From the NCBI RefSeq assembly GCF_028290625.1, contig NZ_JAQGJM010000020.1, positions 124,001 through 188,000 of the forward strand: 64,000 nucleotides of DNA, read 5' to 3'. Below, in pieces: positions 34,512 to 43,122 of the stretch (within the stretch, counting starts at the first letter, position 1; each line of letters starts with the position of its first letter). The translations under genes and the position numbers were made by a program. The notes under the pieces are model-generated. The model was not told the DNA's origin, searched no databases, and saw only the letters and a program-made list of their open reading frames with translations. Source of the DNA: Devosia sp. GTDB taxonomy: Bacteria; Pseudomonadota; Alphaproteobacteria; Rhizobiales; Devosiaceae.

Positions 34512-35543
34512 TTATCGGCCGGGAATACGGCCAGCAGTCTGGCGGGCGACCATCCAGCCGGGATATTCCGGGGGCAGTGCGCTGACCGTGTCGAGACGTT
34601 TGAGCTCGTCTTCGGTCAGCTTGACCGCGGTGGCGGCCAGATTGTCATCGAGCTGCTCGATGGTCTTGGCGCCGATGATCACTGACATGACATGCTTCTG
34701 GTGCAGCACCCAGGCCAGCGCGATCCGGGCAACCGAAACGCCCTTGGCATTGCCGATTTCGCGCATCACATCTACGGCGTTGAAGGCGCGGTCCTTGTTG
34801 ACGGGCGGGAAATCGAAATTGGCGCGGCGGGCGCCGTCGGGGGCATTGCCGTCGCGGTCGTATTTGCCGCTGAGCAGGCCGCCGGCGAGCGGGCTCCAGA
34901 CCATCAGGCCGAGTTTCTGGTCTTCGATCAGGGGAACCAGATCGCGTTCCAGGTCGCGGCCAGCAATGGTGTAATAGGCCTGCAGGGTCTCAAAGCGCGC
35001 CCAGCCGTGCTTATCGGACAGGCCCAGCGCCTTCATGATGCGCCAGGCGGCCCAGTTGGAGACGCCGACGTAACGGACATGGCCCTGGCGGACCAGGTCA
35101 TCGAGGGCGCGCACGACTTCGTCGACCGGGGTCAGGAAATCCTGCGAATGGATCTGATAGAGGTCGATGTAGTCGGTATTGAGCCGCTTGAGGCTGGCCT
35201 TGACCGAATCCATGATGTGGCCACGCGACGAGCCGCGATCGTTGGGCCCCTGGCCCATGGCGCCCGTGGCCTTGGTGGCCAGAACCACGTCGGTGCGCTT
35301 GCGCCCGGAATTGACCATGGCCTTGCCAGTAATCTGTTCCGAAAGGCCTTCGGAATAGACGTCGGCTGTGTCGATGAAGTTGACGCCGGCATCGAGCGCT
35401 CGGGCGACGATGCCATCAGCCATCTTCTGATCGAGCTGGCCGATGTTGCTCCAGATGCCGCCGCCGGTGCCGCCAAAAGTCATGGTGCCGAGGCAGATTT
35501 CGGAAACGAGCAAGCCCGTCCCGCCTAAAGGTTTGTATCGCAT
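34512..35543 (-). CDS. Aldo/keto reductase
   Basis: A 343-residue NADPH-dependent TIM-barrel oxidoreductase starting MRYKPLGGTGLLVSEICLGT at 35543; the 20-residue longer reading lacks family similarity. The catalytic tetrad is visible: Asp and Tyr in NFIDTADVYSEG, Lys in VVLATKATG and His in YQIHSQD. The C-terminal IIGAKTIEQLDDNL motif binds cofactor phosphate. It resembles the Tas/YghZ-like group; the substrate is unknown. It stands alone on the minus strand. Confidence 0.9.
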   Translation of the reverse strand: MRYKPLGGTGLLVSEICLGTMTFGGTGGGIWSNIGQLDQKMADGIVARALDAGVNFIDTADVYSEGLSEQITGKAMVNSGRKRTDVVLATKATGAMGQGPNDRGSSRGHIMDSVKASLKRLNTDYIDLYQIHSQDFLTPVDEVVRALDDLVRQGHVRYVGVSNWAAWRIMKALGLSDKHGWARFETLQAYYTIAGRDLERDLVPLIEDQKLGLMVWSPLAGGLLSGKYDRDGNAPDGARRANFDFPPVNKDRAFNAVDVMREIGNAKGVSVARIALAWVLHQKHVMSVIIGAKTIEQLDDNLAATAVKLTEDELKRLDTVSALPPEYPGWMVARQTAGRIPGR

Positions 35544-35628
35544 TGCGAATTCCGATCTGAATGGGTCTCGCGCGCGGCTGGAGAAGCGGCGGGCGAGACC
35601 CATCTTAGCACCGAATTCGCTTCGGCGA

Positions 35629-36411
35629 CTAGGCGGCGTAGCGCGGGGCGGGGCGGTTGCCGACGAGGCCGGTGAGCAGGCTGGTGCGGGCTTCGATCAG
35701 GCGGGCGTAGTCGCCTTCATTGTGCTGGGACGGGATGGTGACGAGTTCCTTGCGGTCGAGACCGGCGAGGGCCGCATCGACCAAGTCATCGACTTCCATG
35801 ACCAATTCGGGAGGGATGCCGGCGCCGTTGCCGATCATCGGGGTGCGGGTATAGCCCGGCAGGACGGCCTGGACCTGGATGCCGAGCGGGGAGAGTTCGA
35901 GATCGAGCGAGTGGGTGAAGCTGAGGACGTAGGCCTTGGTGGCGCCGTAGGATGCGGTCTGGGGTGTATCGAGCAGGGCCAATACCGAGGCGACGTTGAC
36001 CAGGGTGCCGCGGCCTTGCTTGACGAAGTTGGCCGATGCGGCGCTGGCGAGGCGCGTGAGGGCGGTGACGTTGACGTCGAGCATCGTCTCGATGTCGTCG
36101 AGATTGGCCTCGGCGAGCGGGCCACCGGCATAAATGCCGGCATTGTTGACGAAGAGCGTGATGGCGGCGTCGTCGCGCAAGCGGGCTTCAACCTTGTTGC
36201 GGTCTGCGGCATTGCCGAGTTCGGCGCTGATGGTTTCGATCTTGCGGCCGGTTTCGGTGGTTAGGCGGGTGGCGAGAGCGCTGAGGCGATCGACATTGCG
36301 GGCGACCAGGATGAGGTCATAGCCGCGCTTGGCGAGGCGGTCGGCATAAACTTCGCCGATACCAGAGGAAGCGCCAGTGATCAGGGCGGTGCCGAGGGAA
36401 GGATTGGACAT
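35629..36411 (-). CDS. Short-chain dehydrogenase/reductase
   Basis: A 260-residue classical SDR. The cofactor motif is TGASSGIGEVYA at the N-terminus, followed by NNAGIYAGGPL, and the catalytic Ser-Tyr-Lys in NVASVLALLDTPQTASYGATK (shown in parts: NVASVL, then YGATK). The RNVDRL segment after beta-2 favours NADP. It is encoded downstream of a TetR regulator on the same strand, with a 24-base palindrome between them, so it is probably the regulator's target. The substrate is unknown. Confidence 0.9.
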   Translation of the reverse strand: MSNPSLGTALITGASSGIGEVYADRLAKRGYDLILVARNVDRLSALATRLTTETGRKIETISAELGNAADRNKVEARLRDDAAITLFVNNAGIYAGGPLAEANLDDIETMLDVNVTALTRLASAASANFVKQGRGTLVNVASVLALLDTPQTASYGATKAYVLSFTHSLDLELSPLGIQVQAVLPGYTRTPMIGNGAGIPPELVMEVDDLVDAALAGLDRKELVTIPSQHNEGDYARLIEARTSLLTGLVGNRPAPRYAA

Positions 36412-36476
36412 GGAAATTCTCCGTTAAGCCGGCGCCGGCAGGAGCGGCGCAATACCGAACGGTTCGTCCGGCCGCC

Positions 36477-36500
36477 TTTAGATTATGGTCATCATCTAAA
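36477..36500. promoter_or_regulatory. 24-base palindrome, TetR operator candidate
   Basis: TTTAGAT (36477-36483) and ATCTAAA (36494-36500) are exact inverted arms; extending inward, only one pair out of the next four mismatches. The site lies 66 bases upstream of the SDR start and downstream of the TetR gene. Its size and AT-rich flanks fit a TetR-family dimer site. Confidence 0.6.
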
Positions 36501-36532
36501 TAGACAAGGGGCGAGGACGGATATTTTTCGGG

Positions 36533-37120
36533 CTAGTCCGGTTTTGGCAAAATCGCCTGCAAAGCGGCGCTCAAAAGGTCGTCGGAGATGGCGTTGCCAC
36601 GCGTGGCGCGTGACAGTAGCAGAGCGCCGACCATGGTGGAGAGCGTCACGAGCGCCTGTTGATGGCTATCGGCGGAGTCACTGCCCTGCACAGCCTGGAG
36701 TTCGCGCACCATTTGCTCGACACCGCAGACATAGGCCTTTTGCGCCGCCGCTCCCGGCGTCGCGCGGGCCATATCACCCGCCAGAGCGGTGCTGGCGCAG
36801 CCAGTGCCAGGATCGTCGCGATGCTTGGGAGACAAATAGGTTTGGAAGAACTCGCGCAGGGTGCCGTCCTGATCATCGGGATGGTTGTTCGCCGCGGCCT
36901 GCAGGAAATTGTCGACCGTCGAGAAGGCCCGGGCAAAGGCGACGGGCGCCAGCGCTTCCTTGGAGTCAAAGTGCCGATAGAAGCCGCCGTGGGTCATGCC
37001 GACTTCGGCCATCAGTTCGGGTACGCTGACACCGTCAAGGCCCCTTTCGCGCACCAGCTTGGCTGCTGCGTCGATGATTGCTTCGCGATGTTTTTCCGTA
37101 TCCTGGCGCGATGAGCGCAT
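36533..37120 (-). CDS. TetR-family transcriptional regulator
   Basis: A 195-residue protein starting MRSSRQDTEKH, with GAGGAACAAGCC upstream. The N-terminal HTH covers residues 10-55 (IIDAAAKLVRERGLDGVSVP, then MAEVGMTHGGFYRHFDSKEAL). The C-terminal part is helical with GCASTALAGDMARA, as in the YxaF/LmrA-like group. It is upstream of the SDR gene on the same strand and divergent from the ABC exporter pair, with 96 bases between; it may control one or both. Confidence 0.88.
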   Translation of the reverse strand: MRSSRQDTEKHREAIIDAAAKLVRERGLDGVSVPELMAEVGMTHGGFYRHFDSKEALAPVAFARAFSTVDNFLQAAANNHPDDQDGTLREFFQTYLSPKHRDDPGTGCASTALAGDMARATPGAAAQKAYVCGVEQMVRELQAVQGSDSADSHQQALVTLSTMVGALLLSRATRGNAISDDLLSAALQAILPKPD

Positions 37121-37216
37121 GGCTTGTTCCTCAATCCAGCCACCATGATATAGGAAAGCCACCCGGTTTTTACATCACGATGCCGGCGAGTCGCATTGGC
37201 CGGAAAAAGGCGCCGC

Positions 37217-38965
37217 ATGTCTGTTCAAGAAGAGCGCAAAGGCCCGTCCCGTTCTGGCGGACTATTGCCGCTGCTGATCCCCTATTGGTCGTGGATCGCG
37301 CTGCTGGTGGCGCTGACCATTGCCAGCAACGCGCTAAACCTGGTCGGGCCGCAACTGATCGCGCGGGCGATCGACAGTGTTGGCGGGGCGGATTATCGGC
37401 TGAGCACGCTGGTGGTGGAATTCCTGACGCTGGCGGCGGGCGTGTTCATCCTGACGTATGGGCAATCGATCGTGCAGACGGTGGCGGCCGAGCGGGTGGC
37501 GCGCGATTTGCGGGCGCGGCTAGTGGATACGATTTCGCGGCAGGACTTTGCCTATGTGCAGACGGTGACGCCGTCGCGGCTGCTGACCAATCTGACGTCG
37601 GACGTCGATGCGGTGAAATCCTTCGTGTCGCAGGCGATTTCGTCGATCGTGTCGTCGTTTTTCCTGATCATCGGCGCGAGCATTTTGCTGCTGCTGATCG
37701 ACTGGCAACTGGCGCTGGCGGTGCTGACCGTGGTGCCGGTCATCGGGTTCAGTTTTTACTACGTGCTGAGCCGGGTGCGAAAGCTGTTCCGCAAGTCGCA
37801 GGAGGCGATCGACTGGCTGAACAAGGTGATCAATGAGAGCATTCTGGGCTCGTCGCTGATCCGGCTGCTGAACTCGCAGGCCAGCGAATATACCAAGTTT
37901 CTGGAGGCCAATAGCGAGGCCAAATCGATTGGTATGAGCATTTTGCGCATGTTCTCGACGCTGATCCCGATCATCACGTTCTGCACTAATCTGGCGACGC
38001 TGGTCATCGTCGCGTTCGGTGGGCATCTGGTGATTTCGGGCACGATGACGCTGGGCGATTTCACGGCGTTCAACAGCTATCTGGGCATCCTGATTTTCCC
38101 GATCATCATCATCGGCTTCATGAGCAATGTGGTGGCGCAGGCCTCGGCATCCTATGAGCGCATCGCCAAGGTGCTGGTGAGCGAGGCGCCGAAGCCGTGG
38201 GGCAATGTGGACGTCGAACTGCGCGGCGATATCGCGGTGGAGCATCTGACGGTGCGCTATGGACAGCGCGATGCGCTGGACGATGTCAGCCTGGTGGTGA
38301 AGGCCGGGACGCGCACCGCAGTGATCGGGCCGACGGCGGCGGGCAAGACGCAATTGCTGTTTGCGATCAGCGGGTTGCTGGTGCCGCAGAGTGGGCGGAT
38401 CACGGTCGATGGACGGCCGCTGACCGACTATGACAAGCAGTCGCTGCATCGGCAGGTGGGGCTGGTGTTCCAGGACAGCGTGACGTTCAACCTGTCGGTG
38501 CGCGAGAACATCGCCTTCAGCGCGATCGTCGACGATGCGAGCCTCGCCAAGGCGGTGGAAACGGCGGAACTGGACGATTTCATCGCCACGCTGCCGGCCG
38601 GGCTCGATACGGTGATTTCCGAACGCGGCACCAGCCTGTCGGGCGGGCAGAAGCAGCGCATCATGCTGGCGCGGGCTTTGGCGCTCAATCCCAAGGTGCT
38701 GCTGCTGGACGATTTTACCGCGCGGGTGGATGCGCGCACGGAGAAGAAGATTCTCGCCAATGTGAGCGCCAATTATCCGGGCATCACGCTGGTGTCGGTG
38801 ACGCAGAAGATAGGGCCGGTCGAGGACTATGACCAGATCGTGCTGCTGATGGAGGGCAAGGTGCTGGCAGTGGGCACGCATGAAGAGCTGATGCACAGCT
38901 CGCCCGAATACGTGCAGATTTTCTCTTCGCAGCAAAGCACCGAAGATTATGAACTACAAGCTTAA
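37217..38965 (+). CDS. ABC exporter half-transporter with a degenerate ATPase site
   Basis: A 582-residue MsbA-like half-transporter. The start MSVQEERKG has AAAAAGG upstream; a TTG 21 bases earlier is possible. Six membrane spans occupy about residues 25-310. In the nucleotide-binding domain Walker A is GPTAAGKT near residue 371 and the signature LSGGQKQR near 473 is canonical. Walker B reads LLLDDFTARVD near 498, with Asp where the catalytic Glu should be, and the switch region VTQKIG near 530 has Gln instead of His. These are the marks of the degenerate partner of a heterodimeric exporter. The next gene, overlapping by 17 bases, encodes the other half. Confidence 0.9.
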   Translation: MSVQEERKGPSRSGGLLPLLIPYWSWIALLVALTIASNALNLVGPQLIARAIDSVGGADYRLSTLVVEFLTLAAGVFILTYGQSIVQTVAAERVARDLRARLVDTISRQDFAYVQTVTPSRLLTNLTSDVDAVKSFVSQAISSIVSSFFLIIGASILLLLIDWQLALAVLTVVPVIGFSFYYVLSRVRKLFRKSQEAIDWLNKVINESILGSSLIRLLNSQASEYTKFLEANSEAKSIGMSILRMFSTLIPIITFCTNLATLVIVAFGGHLVISGTMTLGDFTAFNSYLGILIFPIIIIGFMSNVVAQASASYERIAKVLVSEAPKPWGNVDVELRGDIAVEHLTVRYGQRDALDDVSLVVKAGTRTAVIGPTAAGKTQLLFAISGLLVPQSGRITVDGRPLTDYDKQSLHRQVGLVFQDSVTFNLSVRENIAFSAIVDDASLAKAVETAELDDFIATLPAGLDTVISERGTSLSGGQKQRIMLARALALNPKVLLLDDFTARVDARTEKKILANVSANYPGITLVSVTQKIGPVEDYDQIVLLMEGKVLAVGTHEELMHSSPEYVQIFSSQQSTEDYELQA

Positions 38966-40706
38966 CACCAAGGACGCGAGCCAGAGCAAAGAGTCGATCT
39001 GGACCGGTCTGGCCCGGCTGCTGCCGCTGATGGCCGACGAATGGCGCAATATCGGCATCGCCTTTTCGGCGATCGCGCTGACTTCGGCGATGGCGCTGAC
39101 CTCGCCGTTCATCATCGGCCATATCGTCGATCAGTTCATCGCCAAGGGCGATTATCCCGGCGTGTTCGCGTGGTCCGGCCTGTTGCTGGCGGTGTTCCTT
39201 GTGCAGCTGGCATCGAGCTATACCCAGACGCGGACCATGGGCGGGGTGGGACGGCGTATTCTCTACAACCTGCGCAATGCGATTTTTACCAAGCTGCAGG
39301 AGCTGCCGGTCGCGTTCTTCAACCAGAACCGCTCGGGCGACCTGATCTCGCGCATCAACAACGATACCGACAAGCTGAACCAGTTTTTTGCCCAGGCGCT
39401 CATGCAGTTTTTGGGCAATGCGTTTCTCATCACCGGCGCCGGCATTCTGCTGCTGGTGCTCAATATCAAGCTGGGCGCCGCGGCTTTGGTGCCGGCGGTG
39501 CTGGTGCTGATAGCGACGCAAGTGCTGTCGCCCTGGGTCAAGCGTGCCAGCTTCAAGAGCTTGCAGACGCTGGGCGGGCTGAGCGGGGAAATCCAGGAGA
39601 GCCTGGCCAATTTCAAGGTGATCGTCGCCTTCAACCGCCTCGATTATTTCCGGCAGAAATTCGCCGTCGCCAACGAGGTCAACTATTCGGCCTCAGTCAG
39701 CGCCGGGTTGGCGAGCAATATCTTCCTGCCGCTCTATGGGCTGGCGGCGACGCTCGGCACGCTGATCGTGCTCGGCTACGGCATCATCCTGATCGATGCA
39801 GGGGACATGACCACCGGCCTGCTGATCGGGTTCCTGCTCTACGTCACCAATTTCTACAATCCGCTGCGGCAGTTGGCGTCGATCTGGTCGTCGCTGCAAT
39901 TGGCGCTGGCGGGGCTGGATCGGATTTCCGAAGTTCTGGCGCTGCAATCGGACATGGTGGTGGTGCCCTCGGATGCGGTCGTGTCCGACGCGGTGATGGC
40001 GTTCGAGAACGTGTCGTTCCGCTATCCCGATGGCAAGGATGTGCTGAGCGGTATCAATTTCGCGCTGGAGCGCGGCAAGACCTATGCGCTGATCGGGCCG
40101 ACCGGCGGCGGTAAGACCACCACGGCGTCGCTGATGGCGCGGCTTTATGATCCGAGTTCGGGCACGGTGCGTCTCGATGGCAAGGATATCCGGGCCTATA
40201 CACCGGAGGTGCGCGCGGCCAAGATTGGCTTCATCCTGCAGGAGCCGTTCCTGTTCACCGGCACGGTGCGCGACAACATCATTTATGGCAACCCGGCCTA
40301 TATCGGGAGGCCCGACGCGGTGCTGATGGCGACGCTGGAAAGCGCGGGGCTGAACAGCCTGTTGTCGCGCTTCGAGGGCGGGCTGGATACGTCGGTATCA
40401 TCGAGCGGCGATGCGATGAGCCTGGGGCAGAAGCAGTTGATCGCCTTTATCCGGGCGGCGTTACGCAATCCGGAATTGCTGATCCTCGACGAAGCGACGG
40501 CCAATATCGATACAGTGACCGAGCAATTGCTGGAGGATATTCTCAAGCGCCTGCCGCCGACCACCACCAAGGTGATCATAGCGCACCGGCTCAATACTAT
40601 CGACAACGCGGACGCGATCTTCTTCGTCAATGCGGGGACGGTGACGCTGGCGGGCTCGATGGAGAGCGCCGTGGATATGCTGCTGAACGGGACGATGCAG
40701 AGCTGA
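38949..40706 (+). CDS. ABC exporter half-transporter with intact catalytic residues
   Basis: A 585-residue half-transporter with six membrane spans followed by an ATPase domain. Walker A is GPTGGGKTT near residue 383, Walker B LLILDEATANID has the catalytic Glu near 515, and the switch His is in VIIAHRLNTID near 544. Its own signature is altered: MSLGQKQ instead of LSGGQ. In a heterodimer, this protein's Walker A/B would pair with the partner's good LSGGQ, giving one active and one degenerate site. It overlaps the upstream gene by 17 bases. Substrate unknown; drug or lipid-like exporters share this layout. Confidence 0.9.
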   Translation: MNYKLNTKDASQSKESIWTGLARLLPLMADEWRNIGIAFSAIALTSAMALTSPFIIGHIVDQFIAKGDYPGVFAWSGLLLAVFLVQLASSYTQTRTMGGVGRRILYNLRNAIFTKLQELPVAFFNQNRSGDLISRINNDTDKLNQFFAQALMQFLGNAFLITGAGILLLVLNIKLGAAALVPAVLVLIATQVLSPWVKRASFKSLQTLGGLSGEIQESLANFKVIVAFNRLDYFRQKFAVANEVNYSASVSAGLASNIFLPLYGLAATLGTLIVLGYGIILIDAGDMTTGLLIGFLLYVTNFYNPLRQLASIWSSLQLALAGLDRISEVLALQSDMVVVPSDAVVSDAVMAFENVSFRYPDGKDVLSGINFALERGKTYALIGPTGGGKTTTASLMARLYDPSSGTVRLDGKDIRAYTPEVRAAKIGFILQEPFLFTGTVRDNIIYGNPAYIGRPDAVLMATLESAGLNSLLSRFEGGLDTSVSSSGDAMSLGQKQLIAFIRAALRNPELLILDEATANIDTVTEQLLEDILKRLPPTTTKVIIAHRLNTIDNADAIFFVNAGTVTLAGSMESAVDMLLNGTMQS

Positions 40707-40721
40707 GGCGGGTGCTGAGAC

Positions 40722-41162
40722 ATGGCCGCCGCGACCGTGCAGGTAGGCGATTTACTGGGCTTAGTTGGCGATTGGTCGTTCAGGCGGTCTGTGTCCGGCG
40801 GCTCGACAATGACCGGGCAGGCGACGTTCTTCCAGGCTAGCGATCATCGCCTGAACTATGCCGAGACGGGGACACTGACCCTGGCCGACGGCAAGGATTA
40901 CGCGTTCGAACGGCGCTATATCTACGAGCTCCGAGGCGGCGGCTTTCGCGTCCTGTTCGACGAGACGCCGCCGCGGCTGTTTCAGGATGTCGTTCTCAGG
41001 CTGGCCGGGGAGGCATTGATTGGCAGCGGCTTTCACAATTGCGCCCCCGATGTCTATTCATCCGCTTATCGGTTCAATCTTCCGGTTGGATTTCGCATTG
41101 CCCACGATGTGAGCGGGCCGCGCAAAGCCTATGCCATCGTCACAGACTATGCGCGGCGCTAG
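40722..41162 (+). CDS. DUF6314 family protein
   Basis: A 146-residue protein without signal peptide or membrane span. The N-terminal LVGDWSFRRSV and the central FERRYIYELRGGGFRVLFDE and CAPDVYSSAYRF segments are characteristic of this small alphaproteobacterial family; they suggest a lipocalin-like beta barrel. Function unknown. It starts 15 bases after the ABC exporter gene, so it is probably transcribed with it. Confidence 0.75.
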   Translation: MAAATVQVGDLLGLVGDWSFRRSVSGGSTMTGQATFFQASDHRLNYAETGTLTLADGKDYAFERRYIYELRGGGFRVLFDETPPRLFQDVVLRLAGEALIGSGFHNCAPDVYSSAYRFNLPVGFRIAHDVSGPRKAYAIVTDYARR

Positions 41163-41165
41163 CGA

Positions 41166-41635
41166 CTAGTGTCGTAGAGCTTTGGCAGTGACGACCAGGT
41201 TTTCCAGTGCCGCCTCGACCTCGGGCCAGCCGCGGGTCTTGAGGCCGCAATCGGGATTGACCCAGAGTTGATCGGCCGGAATGCCCCCTGCCGCCTTGCG
41301 CATCAGGGCTTCCATATCGGCCTGGCTGGGCACGCGCGGGGAGTGGATGTCCCAGACGGGCGGGGCGGCTGACATCGCCGTAGATTACGGCGGCTTGACG
41401 CAGCGGGAGCCATAGGATTGCACCCAGCCGTTGCGGGTGAAGGCGAAGCCGTCGAGCTATTCGCCGAAATATTCCATCATGTCGTTGCGCTCGAACTCGC
41501 CATGCACCAGCCCGTCTAGGCCGATGCGCTCCTGGATGCGCACGGCGCGTTCGGTTTCGGCTTCGAGGAAGGCGTTGTAGGTCGCCTGGTTGATATGAGT
41601 GGGAACCTTCTGCGGCCAGACGAGCTTAGGAATAA
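41166..41635 (-). pseudogene. metE: metE remnant (cobalamin-independent methionine synthase), internally deleted
   Basis: Two conserved pieces of the MetE C-terminal half remain in order. The first is [20 protein letters not shown] with [11 protein letters not shown]; it ends at an in-frame TAG at 41457-41459, after which the frame still reads LDGFAFTRNGWVQSYGSRCV and KPP. A frameshift follows near 41393 (a residual IYGDVSRPA is in another frame). The sequence then jumps to [20 protein letters not shown] and [18 protein letters not shown], the real MetE C-terminus. Most of the catalytic domain between them, roughly 190 codons in a normal MetE, is gone, as is the whole N-terminal half. The upstream boundary is approximate. 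The gene cannot be functional. Confidence 0.88.
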
Positions 41636-41780
41636 TGAGGCGGGGCGAAGCGATCCACGCGCATGAAAGCGACGGTTTGTACGGTTCAATACAATGTCTT
41701 TTCCGCACGACTTATAGCGTTAATGATGAACGTGTCGATCAACAATATTCGGCGATGCCACTCTCAAATATTGAGTTACC

Positions 41781-42539
41781 GTGCCCGAACATCTCAACAT
41801 CACCAATTCTCTGCTACTGACGCTGAACAAGAGCGATCAGGATTTGCTATTGCCGCATTTGGAAACGGTGCGCCTGACATTGCGTCAGCTCCTGGCGGAG
41901 GAGCACCGGCCGCTTCAATACGCCTATTTTCTGCAGAGCGGGCTGGCATCCATTGTGGCCCGAACGCCGACCACCAAGGCCGCCGAAATCGGCATTGTGG
42001 GCCGTGAGGGCGTCGTGGGGTCGGAACTGGCGATCGGCGACAGACAGTCGCCATTCGAAGTGTTCGTGCAGATGGAGGGTACGGCGCTGCGGATAGGGGC
42101 GGCGGAATTGGAGACGGCAATCGGGCAAAGCGAAAGTCTGCGCCTGCTGCTCGGCCGCTATTCGCGGAGTCTGTGGATCCAGGCTGCCTATACGGCCATC
42201 ACCAACGCGCAAAGCCGGATCGAGGCCCGTCTGGCCCGTTGGCTGCTGATGGTTCATGATCGGGCGGACGGCGATGCCTTCCACATCACCCACGAATTCA
42301 TGGCGCTGATGCTGGCGGTGCGCCGGCCGGGCGTGACGGTGGCGCTGCACGAGTTGGAGGGCAAGGGATTGATCCGCTCGCTGCGCCGCGAAGTTGTCAT
42401 TCGTGACCGGGAAGGGCTGATCGAAATGGCGGACGGGGGCTATACGCTGCCCGAGATCGAATATGAGCGGTTGATCGGGGCACCGCTGATGCGCAGATCG
42501 GGCAGGGTCAAATCGCCCGATCTGGAGCGGGAGCCCTGA
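41781..42539 (+). CDS. Crp/Fnr-family transcriptional regulator, copy A
   Basis: A 252-residue protein with a GTG start. A cyclic-nucleotide-binding-like beta roll occupies residues 20-140 (AYFLQSGLASIVARTP, GIVGREGVVGSELAIG) and a C-terminal HTH covers about 160-230 (FHITHEFMALMLAVRRPG, ALHELEGKGLIRS). The cAMP-contacting Arg/Ser pair of Crp and the N-terminal Cys residues of Fnr are absent, so the signal is unknown. It is a close paralogue of the protein encoded at 43123-43887, and a DoxX gene lies between them. It starts directly after the metE remnant. Confidence 0.85.
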   Translation: MPEHLNITNSLLLTLNKSDQDLLLPHLETVRLTLRQLLAEEHRPLQYAYFLQSGLASIVARTPTTKAAEIGIVGREGVVGSELAIGDRQSPFEVFVQMEGTALRIGAAELETAIGQSESLRLLLGRYSRSLWIQAAYTAITNAQSRIEARLARWLLMVHDRADGDAFHITHEFMALMLAVRRPGVTVALHELEGKGLIRSLRREVVIRDREGLIEMADGGYTLPEIEYERLIGAPLMRRSGRVKSPDLEREP

Positions 42540-42579
42540 CCGGCTTACCGCATGCAGGTATCGCGAGCCCATCAAGCAC

Positions 42580-42972
42580 TCACCGGGGCCATTTGATTAC
42601 CAGCTTGTCGCCCGGCCCATGCGCGGCTGCGAACATCAGACCGGCAAAGAAGCTGAAATGATCGACGAAGAAGCCGAATTCCGCCTGGTTGGCGGCCCAG
42701 GTGCCCGGGCCGTGGAAGGCAAAGGCCAGGAAGATGACATAGAGCGCGGCCAGTACCGCGGCCTGCGAAAACAGGATGCCTGTAAAGAAGGCGACAACTA
42801 GCGCAAGTTCGAAAAAGGCTGCCAGCCAGGCAAATACCAGCGGCAGTGGGAAACCGATCGAGGCGATATAGCCGGCGGTTGCCTCCATGCCGGTAAATTT
42901 GAAGTAGGTGGCCATCAGGAATACGCATCCGAAGATGAGCCGGCCAAGAAGCACTGCGGTTGTGCGAGCCAT
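42580..42972 (-). CDS. DoxX family membrane protein
   Basis: A 130-residue protein with four membrane spans. The start MARTTAVLLGRLIFG has a strong AAGGAGGAG site 8 bases upstream, better than the ATG at 43005. The first span ends in MATYFKFTGMEATAGYIASI, the DoxX-type signature, followed by FELALVVAFFTGILF. Related proteins are poorly understood and have been linked to redox or stress responses. It lies between two Crp/Fnr paralogues, which suggests one of them may control it. Confidence 0.85.
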   Translation of the reverse strand: MARTTAVLLGRLIFGCVFLMATYFKFTGMEATAGYIASIGFPLPLVFAWLAAFFELALVVAFFTGILFSQAAVLAALYVIFLAFAFHGPGTWAANQAEFGFFVDHFSFFAGLMFAAAHGPGDKLVIKWPR

Positions 42973-43122
42973 TTGAATCTCCTCCTTATCGCTCTGCAGC
43001 GGCATCGCGCCGCGGAAAGCCCTCCGGGGCTCTCAAGGCAACGACGAACAGGGCTGGAGGATTCAGACAGCGTCGTTTCGGAATTTATGAGAGACGATGC
43101 TGCGTCCAGGGGTTTCGCGCTG

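Noticed and set aside
37520..38935. Arg/His/Gln-rich minus-strand frame (471 codons)
   Set aside because: Antisense of the first ABC exporter half; composition is typical of antisense GC-rich DNA.
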